Made by a program: the position numbers and the translations under genes. Source: Saccharina japonica (taxonomy: Eukaryota > Sar > Phaeophyceae > Laminariales > Laminariaceae). From it: a stretch of 64,000 nt of DNA. The DNA is taken from positions 108,771-172,770 of the forward strand of contig MEHQ01003228.1 of the NCBI GenBank assembly GCA_008828725.1, written 5' to 3'. Positions 23,136 through 33,515 of this stretch are shown one piece after another (within the stretch, counting starts at the first letter, position 1; every line of letters begins with the position of its first letter). The notes under the pieces were generated by a model. The model did not search any database, was not told the DNA's origin, and saw only the letters and a program-made list of their open reading frames with translations.

Positions 23136-25135
23136 TAGTGGAAGAGCGGGTCGTCACGGTAGAGCGAAGAAATTAGCCGGTTTGGCGACACCATCAACCG
23201 AGATCCGGTTCACCGCCATCAAACGCGACCCCGGTGTCTTCTGAAGGTCGAATCTCTGGTGAACTGGATCCTGGTTGTCGGGAACGCCAGTATCTGCATG
23301 CCGAGTATGAGATCCAGACGACTGGCTGATACTCACTTTTCCGACCATAACCAGCGCTTGGTTGCTATGGAGACTCTGAAGAGTAGGGAAGGACCTGTAA
23401 AGCTGCTCTGTAGAGTATCTCGGCAGTATTAGGTTGAAAAGTGAGGTGAGCACTTTGTCAATCGGTGCCGATTGAGAGATGAGGTAAGCACCTCTCGCGG
23501 GTGTAGCAGGTGGGTTCGACGGTAGCACTTCGACGGTGAAAGGTAAGCACCGGTCATGCTATTGTCGAACGGGTCGGCGAAGGTGAAGGGCGAGTTTTGG
23601 TTATAGTGTGTGATACGTGCTTGTAGGAGAAAAACCGTCACCCAGCGTAGGGAGGAGGAGGAAGGCGCAGCCGCTGTAACCGGACAGTAGCCGGAACACC
23701 AATTTGACACCGGCACGCACGTGCGCTGGGCTGGGGGGTGTCACAGTGGCGGGAAGACGAGGAGAAGAGCGCCCACGCGGTCACCGGGCTATGACCGGGA
23801 TGCCGTCTTTGCGCCGACGGTAGTTATACGTCGAGCAGAGGGGGTGTTGCTGTGGAGCGGGCGCTAGAATACTGAGATGCACCACGGCTGTCCGAACCAG
23901 CGTCACGTGGAGGGTCTAAATGTTCGAAGGGACGGGAGGGCAAGCTAAACAGCAAGCATCTCGAAGACAGTAGAAGAACTGGTCGTCACGGAGCCGCGGG
24001 GAACCAGTCGGGTCGGCAGCATCAATCGCGACCCTGTACAACACAATCAACAGTGACCCACGGGGTCTTCTGGGTGTTGGGATTTTGGCAACCTTGGATT
24101 GTGGTTGTTGGGAGCTTCAGTATCTGGAGTCCGGGTGTGAGTTCCGGAGGACTGGCTGAGATTCCCCTGCACGAGGGTAACACGGGCCGGATTGCGATTT
24201 GGGTTGTGTAGATTTTCAGAGTTTATCGGTCTATCAATAGCAACTTTGTAGAGTACCTCGGAGGTATTCGGTTGAAACGTGAGGTGAGCACTTTGTGAAT
24301 CACCGCCGATCGGGAGATGAGGTAAGCATCTCTCGCGCGTGCTGCAAGTAAATTCGGAGGTAGCACTTCGACGGTGAAAGGTAAGCACCTGCCATGCTAT
24401 TGTCGAACGGGTCGGCGAAGGTGAGCGCCTTACTCGAATTCTGACTTGTGAGAAGGACCCGTCTTTGTTTTTGTGTCTGAGGGACACGTGGCTGTTGGGT
24501 CATAAACGTCAAAACAGCTGTTGCGACGGTGGGAATGCGTTTTTTGGATGGCGCAGGGCGGGCAGCAAGAACAAGAGTCGAGCATATAGCTTCATGACGC
24601 GCGGACGGAGTTCTACAATGGACAAGGAACGCTTGGGAATACGAGGCGTCGGTTGATCGAGTGCTGCTGCCTCCGAAATGGACAAGGGCCGGCACGGACG
24701 CACGTCTCACTACCGCACAAGGTCAGCGTCGTCACACCAACAAACTTCGGGCCGACGTCGTAGGACGGAGGAGGAATGCACACTATCTGTCACCGGATAT
24801 TAACCAGGATGCCCGCTTGGCACCGACGCTCACATGCGCCAGACTGGGGGGGCATCGCAGCAACGCCGGGCTGGGGGGGCATCGCAGCAACGGGTAGCCG
24901 AGGAGGAAGGGGAAATTGATTCATCGCATGGAATGCCCGCTTGGTACTGACGCTCACACGCGCCGGGCTGGAGGGTGTTGCAGCGACGGGGGCGCCGAGG
25001 AACCAAGGCGCACCTGACAGCAGGAAACGCCGGACTGACGACGAGGGTGGAGGAGGAAGGCACACACGCTGTTACCGGGCCGTAACCGGGATGCCCGTTT
25101 TGACCCGACGATAGTTATGCGTCGGGCAGGGGGGG
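23136..25135 (+). repeat. Large diverged tandem duplications at the 3' end of the LTR-element interior
   Basis: Blocks 23136-23600 and about 23955-24440 are copies, sharing GTAGCACTTCGACGGTGAAA, GCTATTGTCGAACGGGTCGG and GAGGTGAGCACTTTGT. Blocks ending in GGGCTGG(G)GGGTGTTGCAG-like sequence recur near 23730, 23845, 24850, 24965 and finally at the purine tract and 3' LTR start (25136). The 3' region thus grew by repeated duplication of sequence that includes the LTR boundary. Confidence 0.65.
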
Positions 25136-25649
25136 TGTTGCAGCGGGCTGTGAGCCAGAGGTTGATACGGTGATGCGTAAGTGACTTTCGTGGCCAGTCC
25201 TACGCGGAGGGTCTATCGTTATAACGGGGGTCAAGCTGTACGAAGCTCCCCGCTTCAACGATGGACGTTGAGGATGGGTTTCCTTTAAAGGAACGCCATC
25301 ATGTTTGTGGAACGCCGAATGAAGGCCTAAAGCGGAGCTTCTGCCGAAGTTGGAATACCTGGTTTTAGTTCAAAACCACCCCCAAGTGAAGGATCAAAGT
25401 CAAACGTCTATTGTCCAGTGATATGTCCATCTGTCATGTGTCCACCTGTCTGTTGCCCGCTATGCGCTTGGCTTACACTTATCCAATGCACCACGCATCC
25501 AACATCGGACATCCGGGGTATTCGGGAGCTCTTGCACAAGAGGTTGGCTAGCCTTTCGAGCGGCAACTCTATCATCTCCATCGAATTCAACCAGCAACGA
25601 GTTTGGCCTTCTCTCGGGACTGGCCCGCGAGGCGGACGCTGCTGTAACA
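25136..25649 (+). repeat. 3' LTR
   Basis: It begins TGTTGCAGCGGGCTG directly after a G-rich tract and ends GCTGTAACA. It pairs with 17936-18454. The bases after it (TCGTATCACTGC) rejoin the satellite unit interrupted at 17935. Confidence 0.88.
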
Positions 25650-27480
25650 TCGTATCACTGCTGGGAGAACCGTGACCAACACCGTTTGCTATGTTTGTTA
25701 ACCGTGAGCAACAACATTTGCAATTTCGCTCACATTTTGCGGCAGGGCGACAATACTTACAGCGGTACGATGCCGCTGGCGAAATGCATCTGGTTATTCT
25801 CGCTGTTACCCCTCGCGGTCGCAATGGGGCGCAGAATATTTACAGTTTTACATGTACTAAAAACGTCCAGCAGGTTGCGGATGTAACATGAATATTTACG
25901 AGTATATGGTTATGGCGTAGTGAATGAGTGTCTCACCACGCGTTGAGAGGGAATCTTCACAGCCTAACGTTTGAGATGTCTAGGACGTGGATACTTGTAG
26001 AGAGACGGCCGTAGTGACATAAATCGTATCACTGCTGGGGGAACCGTGACCAACAAGGTTTGCTATGTTCATTCACACGTCGCGGCAAGGTGACGATACT
26101 CACAGCGGTACGGTGCCGCTGGCAAACATCTATCTGGGTAATCTCGCTGTCACTCCTGGCCGCAGCGATGGGGCGCAGGATATTTGTAGACTTGACTAAA
26201 AACGTCCAGCAGAGCTTAATGCGACATTATTGGTTACGAGCACATGATTGTGGAGTAGTGAATGAGTGTCTCGCCACGAACTGAGAGGGAATCTTCACAG
26301 CCAAACATTTGACATGTCTCGAGCGCGAATACTTGTAAATAGTCGACCTCAGTGGCAGAAATCTCAACACTGATGGGTGAGCCGTGAGCAGCAATAATTA
26401 AAATTTCGCTCACAGTCTCGGCAGGGCGACGATACTTGCAGCGGTACCATACCGCTAGCAATAGTTCATACGGATATTCCCACTGTTACCCTTTGCGGTC
26501 GCAAAGGGGCGCAGGACATTTGTAAGAGTTTTTTAAAGTTTACAACGGACATTGGGGCATGCATACAATATAAATGTATACCAGTATTATTTCCAAGGCG
26601 TAATGGATGGGTGTCTCACCACAAGTTGAGAGGGGACCTTCACAGCCAAACGTTCGAGATGTCTCGAACGCGGATACTTGTAGATAGTCGAACTGTATTG
26701 CAGAAAATCGTTAAACTGATGAGTGAACCGTGAGCAGTAATATTTAAGTTTGCTCACATGTCGTGGCAGGGCGACGATATTTACAGCGGTACCATGAGGC
26801 TGTCAATAGTGCACCTGGGTACTCTTGTTCTTACCTATTGCGGTCGAAATGGGGCGCAGAGTATTCGAAGGCTTGGCTAAACATATACAATAGACTATAG
26901 GGTATGCATACGTACAACGTTTATATTTACGAATATGTTATTATAGCGGAATGAATGTGTCTTTCGCCACGAGTTGAGAAGGCATCTTCGCAGTCAAACG
27001 TTCGAGATGTCTCGAGCGCGGCTACTCGTAGATAGTCACCGCAGCGGCAGAAATTGCATCACTGATAGATTAATCGGGAGCCGCAAAGTGTTTTTCTTAA
27101 AATAAATTCGATCATATGGTGCGGCAGAGCGACGATACTCACAGCGGCACGGTGCCGCTGTCAATAGTGCACCTGCGTATTCTCGCTGTTGCCCCTGGCG
27201 GTAGCGATGGGGCGCGGAATATTTGCAGCCTTTTACTGAAAACGTCCTACAGTCCTTGGGCGTGCATTCAATGTGATTGTTTACGAGTATGTTATTATGG
27301 CGGTAATAATGAGTGTCTCACCATGTGTTAAGGCGAAATCTTGACAGCCAAACGTTCGAGATATCTCGAACGCGGATACTTGTAGATAGTCGAACTTAGT
27401 GGCAGAAATCGCATCAGTGATGGGTGAACCGTGAGCAGTTATAGTTGAAATTTCGCTCACATGTCTCGGCATTGTGCAAT
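25650..27480 (+). repeat. Satellite array, block 2 (about 345-bp units)
   Basis: This continues block 1 beyond the LTR insertion. The unit landmark (CTCACCACG.GTTGAGAGGG) recurs at about 25932, 26267, 26613, 26964 and 27318, a period of 335-354. Units differ from the 262-bp type by an extra segment of about 80 bp (ATCACTGCTGGG.GAACCGTGA...). Short open frames that recur in each unit (for example 25686, 26060, 27116) are repeat artefacts. Confidence 0.8.
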
Positions 27481-28194
27481 ACGTGCCGGTGCCTTTACAG
27501 CGTGGTCGTAATGGGGCTCAGAATATACCATGTTGCATGAATTAGCAGGACATCAGTATGTGAAAGACAGTATATGTGTCCTGAACCACTGCTTGGTGAA
27601 CGCCGTCAGCAAAATTTCCAAACCCGGCAAGGCGACGACAATATGCAGAGGTACAATGCCGCGGTGTAATGTGCAAACACAAACTGCAAACTCGTGCTGA
27701 TATACCTATCTGCGTGTTAGCAATGGGGCACAGTGCAGTTTCAGTACTTCACATTACTTCCTAAAACGAGCCGAACATACAAATGTCAATGGGAGCTAGG
27801 TGTTTGTGGCCTCCCTAGTAGACGGCTTCGCGAAAGTCGGTTCAATGTCGAGGGCTCCAAGTGACACTGGGTGGCTGTATTGGCAGTGCTGCGAATGTTG
27901 GTGATTATAGTGAGATATAGTGCACCTTGATATTATCGTCGGTATTTCTTGGTTTGTCCTAAACAGGCGAAACATATTTCAGAATATCGCATTACCCCCT
28001 CGCTGAACCTGCGTTAAAAATGCAGAAGAGGTAGACGGTATAATCACGTTTTTAATTGACTTCGCACCATACACAAGAGGTTTGGGGTGTGGATGCAACG
28101 GTAATATTCATCGGTGTATATTTTGGCAACCTGAAGAGTTTAACCACCCGCAGTTAGTCGGGTTGGAATTTTATATTTGGCAGATAAACATCCT
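27481..28194. other. Transition sequence, no gene recognised
   Basis: Fragments of satellite-like words (GGGGC.CAG.ATAT, GCGACGA) fade out toward 27770. After that the sequence shows no repeat or motif until tyrosine-recombinase remnants begin near 28195. Confidence 0.4.
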
Positions 28195-29055
28195 GAGCGC
28201 GCCGTTGATCAAAGAGTGTATTGCAAGGTGTCTCGCGATTGCATACATTGGCGGGAACACGCTCACGGCTTCGGCTCCCTACATCACGCTCACGGCTTCG
28301 GATCCCTGCATCGTGAGCTATGTTGATTAAGGGGCTGGAGTTCACACCTTCCTGGGATTTTGGGGGTAGAGTGATTAGGCTATGCTTGGGCTTGAGCAAA
28401 TGTTTTTTCGCTAGGTCAGATTGGGTATTTGCGAATGGCTCAGATGAGGTGCACCCAGCACATGTCTCGAGCGAAGTGATGTTGTGTTAGTTTCTGGCGA
28501 CAGTCAGTTAAGGCGTCTTCAGTGCACTGATAACGTCTGGGTTGAGGTGCGACTCCGCGGCCATAACGGCGACCAGACTCAAGTTGGTAGCGTCGTAGTA
28601 CGTACATGGAGCGAGGTTCGGGGCCCGTGTTCTGAGCTTGGTGAGGGTGGCGGAGCCGTTGCTCTTATGCTGGCACTACTATCATGCCATGCAGCGCTAC
28701 CTGAACACGCTCCACTTTCCTCATTCCGTTCAGGGGAGAAAATAAGAGCGTGAGGATGTGGACAAGCGTTGTGAGCGCTGATACATGTACTTGGAAAGTC
28801 GGAGCAAACCCCAAAGAGTCCGCCCTCCACTCGCCGAGGTTGGGAAGTGCCTCGACGCTTGCGGATGGAAGTGACGTGTTGGAACGAGTCATACAGCGAG
28901 AAGGAAGGTGGAAGCCCGATGCATTTATGGTGTACACCCGGAATAATGCAGGCCATGCGGGACATGGGTCTCGTAAACGAGTAGCTGGCAAGGGTTTGCA
29001 AAGACAGCGAGATCAATATACTGTATGGGGTAAAACGGTAGAAGTCTCGGAGTAA
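28195..29055 (+). pseudogene. Tyrosine recombinase remnant of a YR retroelement, copy 2
   Basis: Nucleotide-level copy of 57160-57980, broken into three frames. The last (28750-29055) keeps the catalytic C-terminal pattern: LHSPRLGSAST (H..R), then EGRWKPDA, then MVYTRNN with the presumed nucleophile Tyr. The first frame ends early at 28330, and indels separate the rest. In live elements this enzyme circularises or integrates the cDNA by recombination at the terminal repeats. It sits directly upstream of the B-A-B repeats. RT and RNase H are absent on the left, where copy similarity stops. Confidence 0.8.
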
Positions 29056-29061
29056 CCTCGG

Positions 29062-29251
29062 TTGTGGAGGAGTGCAATGGTGTTGGACCATTGGGTGTCT
29101 CAGTCATCCGAGAATTCGTACAGTATAACCCAGACAGTGAAGGGAGGGAGATGCGTTTATGGGCAAAGACATGTGAGCATGACACAGAGTTGGATAATGC
29201 GGTAGGCATGTCAGCCAGGTGCTCTCCCTCCCATGAACGCAATTCGAAAGA
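29062..29251 (+). repeat. Repeat B, copy 1 of the B-A-B cluster
   Basis: It runs from TGTGGAGGAGTGCAATGG to AATTCGAAAGA. It recurs at 29713-29930 and, downstream of the other recombinase copy, at about 57999-58207. By eye it is more than 90 percent identical over most of its length, with a 20-bp indel near the 3' end. Confidence 0.8.
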
Positions 29252-29280
29252 TATACCTGGTATACAACAAAGGAAAATAG

Positions 29281-29553
29281 TATTCGGGATCGGGAACCGA
29301 TATAAGGATAATCTGCAGTTTGTTGTTCTAGAGAGATTTCGGCGTTGTGGTTCATATTGTTTGGCTGAGTACGTACGTAGCTCACCTTGACAGCAGCAAC
29401 GGGCATTGTTTGGTTGATCGCGCTTGTGGGAATACCAAGTGGATACCGCACGGAACGGTGCTGGTAGACTGGTAGAACACGCAAACAGACAGGGCTGTTG
29501 CTTGCAACTGGACAGCGGTCGTTCGCTGGGCCAGGAATTTCGTGATTTCTCCC
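29281..29553 (+). repeat. Repeat A, copy 2 (between two B copies)
   Basis: It matches 12571-12839 and 55502-55771. Its place between two B repeats is the A2 position of a split direct repeat. About 160 bases of other sequence separate it from the following B copy. Confidence 0.8.
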
Positions 29554-29712
29554 GCCTACCCACCCTTTTTCTTTCGATGGTGAGGAGATGGAGACGTTTA
29601 CGAGGATATAGGTACTATTCTCGGTTGTTATCGTATAACCGAGTGTTCTTTCTTTTACTGTTTTTCAGTGGCATGCGGGGGTTCATACCAAAGTACTAAG
29701 TATATGTTTTCT

Positions 29713-29930
29713 TGGAAGAGTACAATGGTGATGGACCATTGGGTGTCTCAGTCATCCGAGAATTCGTACAGTATCACCCAGACAGTGAAGGGAGAGAGAT
29801 GCGTTTATGGGCAAAGGCATGTGAGCATGACACAGAGTTGGATAATGCGGTAGACATGTCAGCCAGCTGCTCTCCCTCCCATGCCACAGAAGGTGATAAT
29901 ATACAACACAATTCGAAAGATACATACAGA
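29713..29930 (+). repeat. Repeat B, copy 2, right end of the YR insertion
   Basis: It contains ATGGACCATTGGGTGTCTC and CATGACACAGAGTTGGATAATG as in 29062-29251 and ends ACAATTCGAAAGA. Nine bases later the interrupted GGTACC-rich element resumes. Confidence 0.8.
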
Positions 29931-29939
29931 ATACCGAAC

Positions 29940-30053
29940 TTACCGAAGTGTCGGGTACCGGTATCGAGGCCATACCGAACCTACCGAAGTGTCGGGTACC
30001 GGTATTTACCGCGATATTACCCCCGGCATACTTCGGTACGTACCCTACCGAAC
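29940..30053 (+). mobile_element. GGTACC-rich element copy 2, right part
   Basis: It resumes mid-unit with ATACCGAACTTACCGAAG and ends in CTTCGGTACGTACCCTACCGAAC, the same inverted terminus as copy 1 (11381-11413). Together with 12205-12561 it makes one element. Confidence 0.75.
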
Positions 30054-30175
30054 ATATCCTTTGGAAAGAAGAATGGCACTCAAAGCCAGTGTGTTTATTT
30101 TCGTTATTGTTCAAGAGGATAGGATGAAGAGGAGGAGGAGGAGAGAGTAAGAGGAGTGAAGGAGAGTGCGCGTGC

Positions 30176-30487
30176 ACGGTTGATCGATCACGGAGCTCCC
30201 AAGTTTCAAGACCCCTCGCATGCGGTGGAGACTAACAACTCGAACAGAAAATCTCGTCTGAACTCTAAACGGTATTTCGGGGTTCTCCCGCATGCATCCG
30301 AGATAGCTGACCCAACAGGGTTCCGCCGCATACTACTGAACCGGCATTAGACATACCGCTGCTTGTACTACCGTAGCACTTTGTACTGCTGCTGTGGCCT
30401 ACTCTCTACAGGCGGCTATGTTACCGATTAGCGACTCGGTTTAGACTACTGGCTACTGCTGGGTAGCATGGTAGCTATCCTTAACAC
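30176..30487 (+). repeat. 310-bp dispersed repeat, copy 2
   Basis: Same orientation as 7891-8208, with scattered substitutions and one deletion of about 7 bp (CAGGTAC segment). Flanks differ on both sides. Confidence 0.85.
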
Positions 30488-30884
30488 AGAGTGGTACGTA
30501 GGAGGGGTGCTCTTTTATATTAGGAATAGAGCTACAGTAGCTCCTCAAGTGCGGAGCCTTAGAAAAAAAAAGTTTCCTGGAATAAAATAACAACATGGTA
30601 CCAGGTAAGGGCCCACATTAACGAAGCCAGCAAAAAAACAATTTGAAAAATAAAATCCAAATTGGGTGTGATTTCGCAAAATAAAAACAGGTTTGCTTTC
30701 TATGGGGAATAGTGAATTGCCTGTTCAAATATTTCTGAAACGAAATACTGCAGCACGCCTCACAACGCCCAGCCAGGTGAAAACATCCGACGAGAGTAGA
30801 CGAGAGCGAAGGCGTGCGACGGTGCGTGTGCGCCGTCGCCAGCATACTCTTGCTTTTGCGGCCCAAGCTAGGAAGCTATCGCTC

Positions 30885-31265
30885 TCAGGGTATCTTGGGT
30901 GGGTGTAGGGATCCCTGAAATGCCACGGGCGAGACAGGGACGGCGACGGTGGTATCGAAGTCTTGAGCGTATCCTGCTGTTTTTGGGTGGATCACTCGGT
31001 TTTTGATCGGGTTGGAGCATCGAGCTGGTTGAAAAATTGAGATCGCGACCGCCATGATTGGTTTCGAGGCGCCACCGCCGGGGTACGGTGTGTTATGATC
31101 TGCAGGCGTGGGCGCGGCTGTTGTCCCGGTGGCCTCGAGTTGTGGTTCACGTGTTGTCGCCTCGGTCGTGGTCATCGATGCGATCAAGAGATGCGCCAGG
31201 TTGTACTGGGGGCGTTTACCCACCGTGGACATGCCGGTCCAAGTCGGCCTAACTCCCAAATTCAA
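30885..31265 (-). CDS. Hypothetical open frame, 126 residues
   Basis: Minus-strand frame with non-repetitive composition. It is Thr/Ala-rich in the middle (MTTTEATTREPQLEATGTT) and ends VPVSPVAFQGSLHPPKIP before the stop. No domain is recognised, no signal peptide or membrane segment is evident, and overlapping + frames of 64-95 residues exist in this GC-rich stretch, so coding is unproven. It lies outside the obvious repeats, between the 310-bp repeat and the 31.5-kb tandem duplication. Confidence 0.2.
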   Translation of the reverse strand: MNLGVRPTWTGMSTVGKRPQYNLAHLLIASMTTTEATTREPQLEATGTTAAPTPADHNTPYPGGGASKPIMAVAISIFQPARCSNPIKNRVIHPKTAGYAQDFDTTVAVPVSPVAFQGSLHPPKIP

Positions 31266-31489
31266 TTTGAATTCTACCCAGAAAAGGTCCTGGGGCCTTC
31301 TCGTTTTTTGTCCAATTCAAAACGAATATTCCCCAAAATCCTAATCTTCGGTGGTGGTGCGTGTTTTGACCAATGGAAATAGTTTTGTTTTTCCAAATTG
31401 AATTTATTTTTATTCGTTAATATGGGCCCTAAATACTAACTCAAGACAATTACTTAATCAATTTTACTGACCAATAATACCCCCCCTTT

Positions 31490-32700
31490 AGTATCACGTA
31501 GGGTGTATATGGTAAGGCATCCGCGAGGCAGTTACATAGTTCTCCCATTGCTGTCTCAGGAAGTGGCCACACCAGAAATTAAATGAACTCATTAAAGCTG
31601 TCGTCCATATGCAAGTCCGCCTCAGAGGCGGTTCTTAGCAGGATGCAGCTCACCCTCCATGCGACTCGCCCAATATCTCACGGCGCTTCGCGCTTGGTGC
31701 AAGCAATGTTTGCCTGGTTGGTGAAAACCCAACGTGCTCCGTCCCGGCATTGTAGGGATGCGAGGGTCTATGGTCATATGACTACGGCCGTGCACGTACA
31801 CCCCCCCCCCCCNNNNNNNNNNNNNNNNNNNNNNNNNNNNNNNNNNNNNNNNNNNNNNNNNNNNNNNNNNNNNNNNNNNNNNNNNNNNNNNNNNNNNNNN
31901 NNNNNNNNNNNNNNNNNNNNNNNNNNNNNNNNNNNNNNNNNNNNNNNNNNNNNNNNNNNNNNNNNNNNNNNNNNNNNNNNNNNNNNNNNNNNNNNNNNNN
32001 NNNNNNNNCCCCCTATAAATACATTATCTGGTATATATTTGTAGGTCGGGTTGGTGTCGGTTGGCGACGACGCTGTAAAACACGCCTCTTACTGCGTGAG
32101 CTAGACAACCAGGATACCGTTTTTATTTACATGATTGGCGGTCACCAAGGCTGGCGGTCGAGTTAGATCATTTGTGTGGGGTGGAGAACCTTTGCTCCGC
32201 ACAAGAGGGATGATCGTATCACGTAGTGTGTATATGGTAAGGCACCCATGAAGCAGTTACATAGTGCTCCCATTGCTGTCTGAGGAAGTGGCCACACCAG
32301 AAATTAAGTTAGTTCATTGAAGCTGTCATCCATATGCAAGTTCGCTTCACAAGCGGTTCTTAGTAGGATGCAGCTCACCCTTCATGCGACTCGCCCAACA
32401 CCTCACGGCGCTTCGTGCTTGGTGCTAACAATGTCTGCTTGGTTGGTGAAAACCCGACATGCTCCGTCCCGGCATTGTAGGGATGCGAGGGTCTATGGTC
32501 ATACGACTACGGCCATGCATGAATATCGAGTACCCCCCCGTGCAAGCCATGTCTGCCTGGTTGGTGAAAACCCAACGTGCTCCATCCCGGCATTGTAGAG
32601 ATGCGAGGGTCTATGGTCATACGACTACGGCCATGCACCCAAAAATAGGGGGCCCCCCCCCCCCCCCCTATAGTAATCATTTGGGTAATATATACCTGGT
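31490..32700 (+). repeat. Tandem duplication of about 720 bp containing poly-C tracts and a gap
   Basis: A 310-bp segment beginning GTATCACGTAG.GTGTATATGG occurs at 31490-31800 and again at 32214-32524. The last 100 bp (CTGCCTGGTTGGTGAAAACC ...) occur a third time at 32542-32640. Each copy is followed by a poly-C run and CCCTATA.. sequence. Frames at 31583 and 32317 translate alike only because the DNA is duplicated. Confidence 0.8.
31813..32008. other. Assembly gap (196 N)
   Basis: The gap begins and ends inside a C homopolymer, so sequencing or assembly probably failed at the poly-C tract. The residues here are unknown. Confidence 1.
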
Positions 32701-32854
32701 GCGGTAGTAGCATACCAGGTACATCTCAGTTGTTGTTAAGGAAAGTTCTTCGAGAGAGCAACGAGTCGCAAGGCGTCAATGTTTTGTTTTTTCTCGTGGA
32801 AGGGCAAGGAAGAGCGACATCGATGCCGAACGAACATAGTACACACGCACCCGT

Positions 32855-33132
32855 TAGATATAGAATATCACGATCTGTAAGAAGATCGCGATATAGATCA
32901 TCCACAGATCCTATACATATCCTGCCGTTGGACATATCACGATCCGCAAGCAGATCACGATCTAGATCATCTACAGATTCTATATATATTATGCCGTTGT
33001 TTTGATATGTTGTGCAGGATCTGTAAGCAGATCACGATCTAGATCCTCTACAGATCCTATACATATTTTGCCGTTGGACATATCACGATCTGTAAGCAGA
33101 CCACGATCTAGATTATCTACAGATCCTATATA
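32855..33132 (+). repeat. 66-bp minisatellite, about four units
   Basis: Units contain ATATCACGATCTGTAAGCAG, ATCACGATCTAGATCATC and TACAGATCCTATA. Because the unit is 66 bp, both strands stay open (SRSRSRSSTDPI on +, DRDLLTDRDMSNG on -), which gives spurious coding-like frames. The AGATC/GATCT words resemble those of the minisatellite at 58385-58695. Confidence 0.85.
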
Positions 33133-33139
33133 TATACAA

Positions 33140-33507
33140 GGGCAGCGGCCAAAAAAAGGTATACCTCGTCCAATTGCGGCCAAAATCAGGTACATACCTA
33201 AAACCAAGTAAAAAACGCACTCCACGTGCGCTGCCATTGGTCCAAAACTCGTTGTACCTGTTTTTGCCTCTTCAAAACCCAGGTATACCTGATTTTGTCT
33301 ACTCTGCTTTACTTTCACCTTTTTTTTGTCGTTTTTAAGCCAATCAGAGGCCCTACATAGTTCCACGAGCACAAAGAGCATGAAAAAACTCTACACTTTG
33401 CATTGCAAGGAACGGCAGGTTCGTGGGGTGCGTTTTTAACTTGATTTTAGTATGTACCTGTTTTTGGCCCCGAACGGACCAGGTGTACCTGTTTTTGGCC
33501 GCTGCCC
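33140..33507. mobile_element. MITE with 9-bp target duplication (Mutator-like)
   Basis: The ends GGGCAGCGGCCAAAAA and TTTTTGGCCGCTGCCC are perfect inverted repeats. Pairing continues imperfectly for about 45 bp (AGGTATACCT.GTCC against GGACCAGGTGTACCT). The 9-bp sequence TATATACAA flanks both sides (33131-33139 and 33508-33516). A 9-bp duplication points to the Mutator superfamily. There is no coding capacity (368 bp). It inserted at the junction of the 66-bp minisatellite and the first 1.6-kb unit. Confidence 0.85.
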
Positions 33508-33515
33508 TATATACA

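Larger units (their letters stand above)
17936..25649 (+). mobile_element. LTR retrotransposon without recognisable pol (LARD-like)
   Basis: Direct repeats of 519 and 514 bp with TG...CA ends flank a 6.7-kb interior. The left flank ends AATCGT and the right flank begins TCGTATCAC, giving a 4-5 bp target duplication. The restored site AATCGTATCACTGCTGG matches an uninterrupted satellite unit at about 26026. A purine tract (GGGCAGGGGGG) abuts the 3' LTR, and TGGTGAACCGGG, a possible primer-binding site, follows the 5' LTR. I find no protease, integrase, RT or RNase H motif in the interior, so it resembles a large non-autonomous (LARD-type) element. Orientation + is set by the purine tract. Confidence 0.85.
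12562..29939 (+). mobile_element. Composite insertion bounded by YR-retroelement split repeats (A ... B-A-B)
   Basis: The insertion interrupts a GGTACC-rich element within a single 40-bp unit. The left edge is repeat A (12571-12839). The right edge shows a decayed tyrosine recombinase (28195-29055), then B (29062-29251), A (29281-29553) and B (29713-29930), after which the host unit resumes at 29940. A1-ORFs-B1-A2-B2 is the split-direct-repeat layout described for PAT/Ngaro-type YR elements, and the absence of a target duplication fits tyrosine-recombinase integration. The 17.4-kb length is explained partly by a satellite array and by nested elements at 14350-16445 and 17936-25649. Alternatively, two separate YR fragments were brought together by rearrangement. 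Confidence 0.55.

Noticed and set aside
32855..33132. CRISPR-like direct repeats
   Set aside because: Units are contiguous minisatellite copies without unique spacers, in eukaryotic-type DNA.
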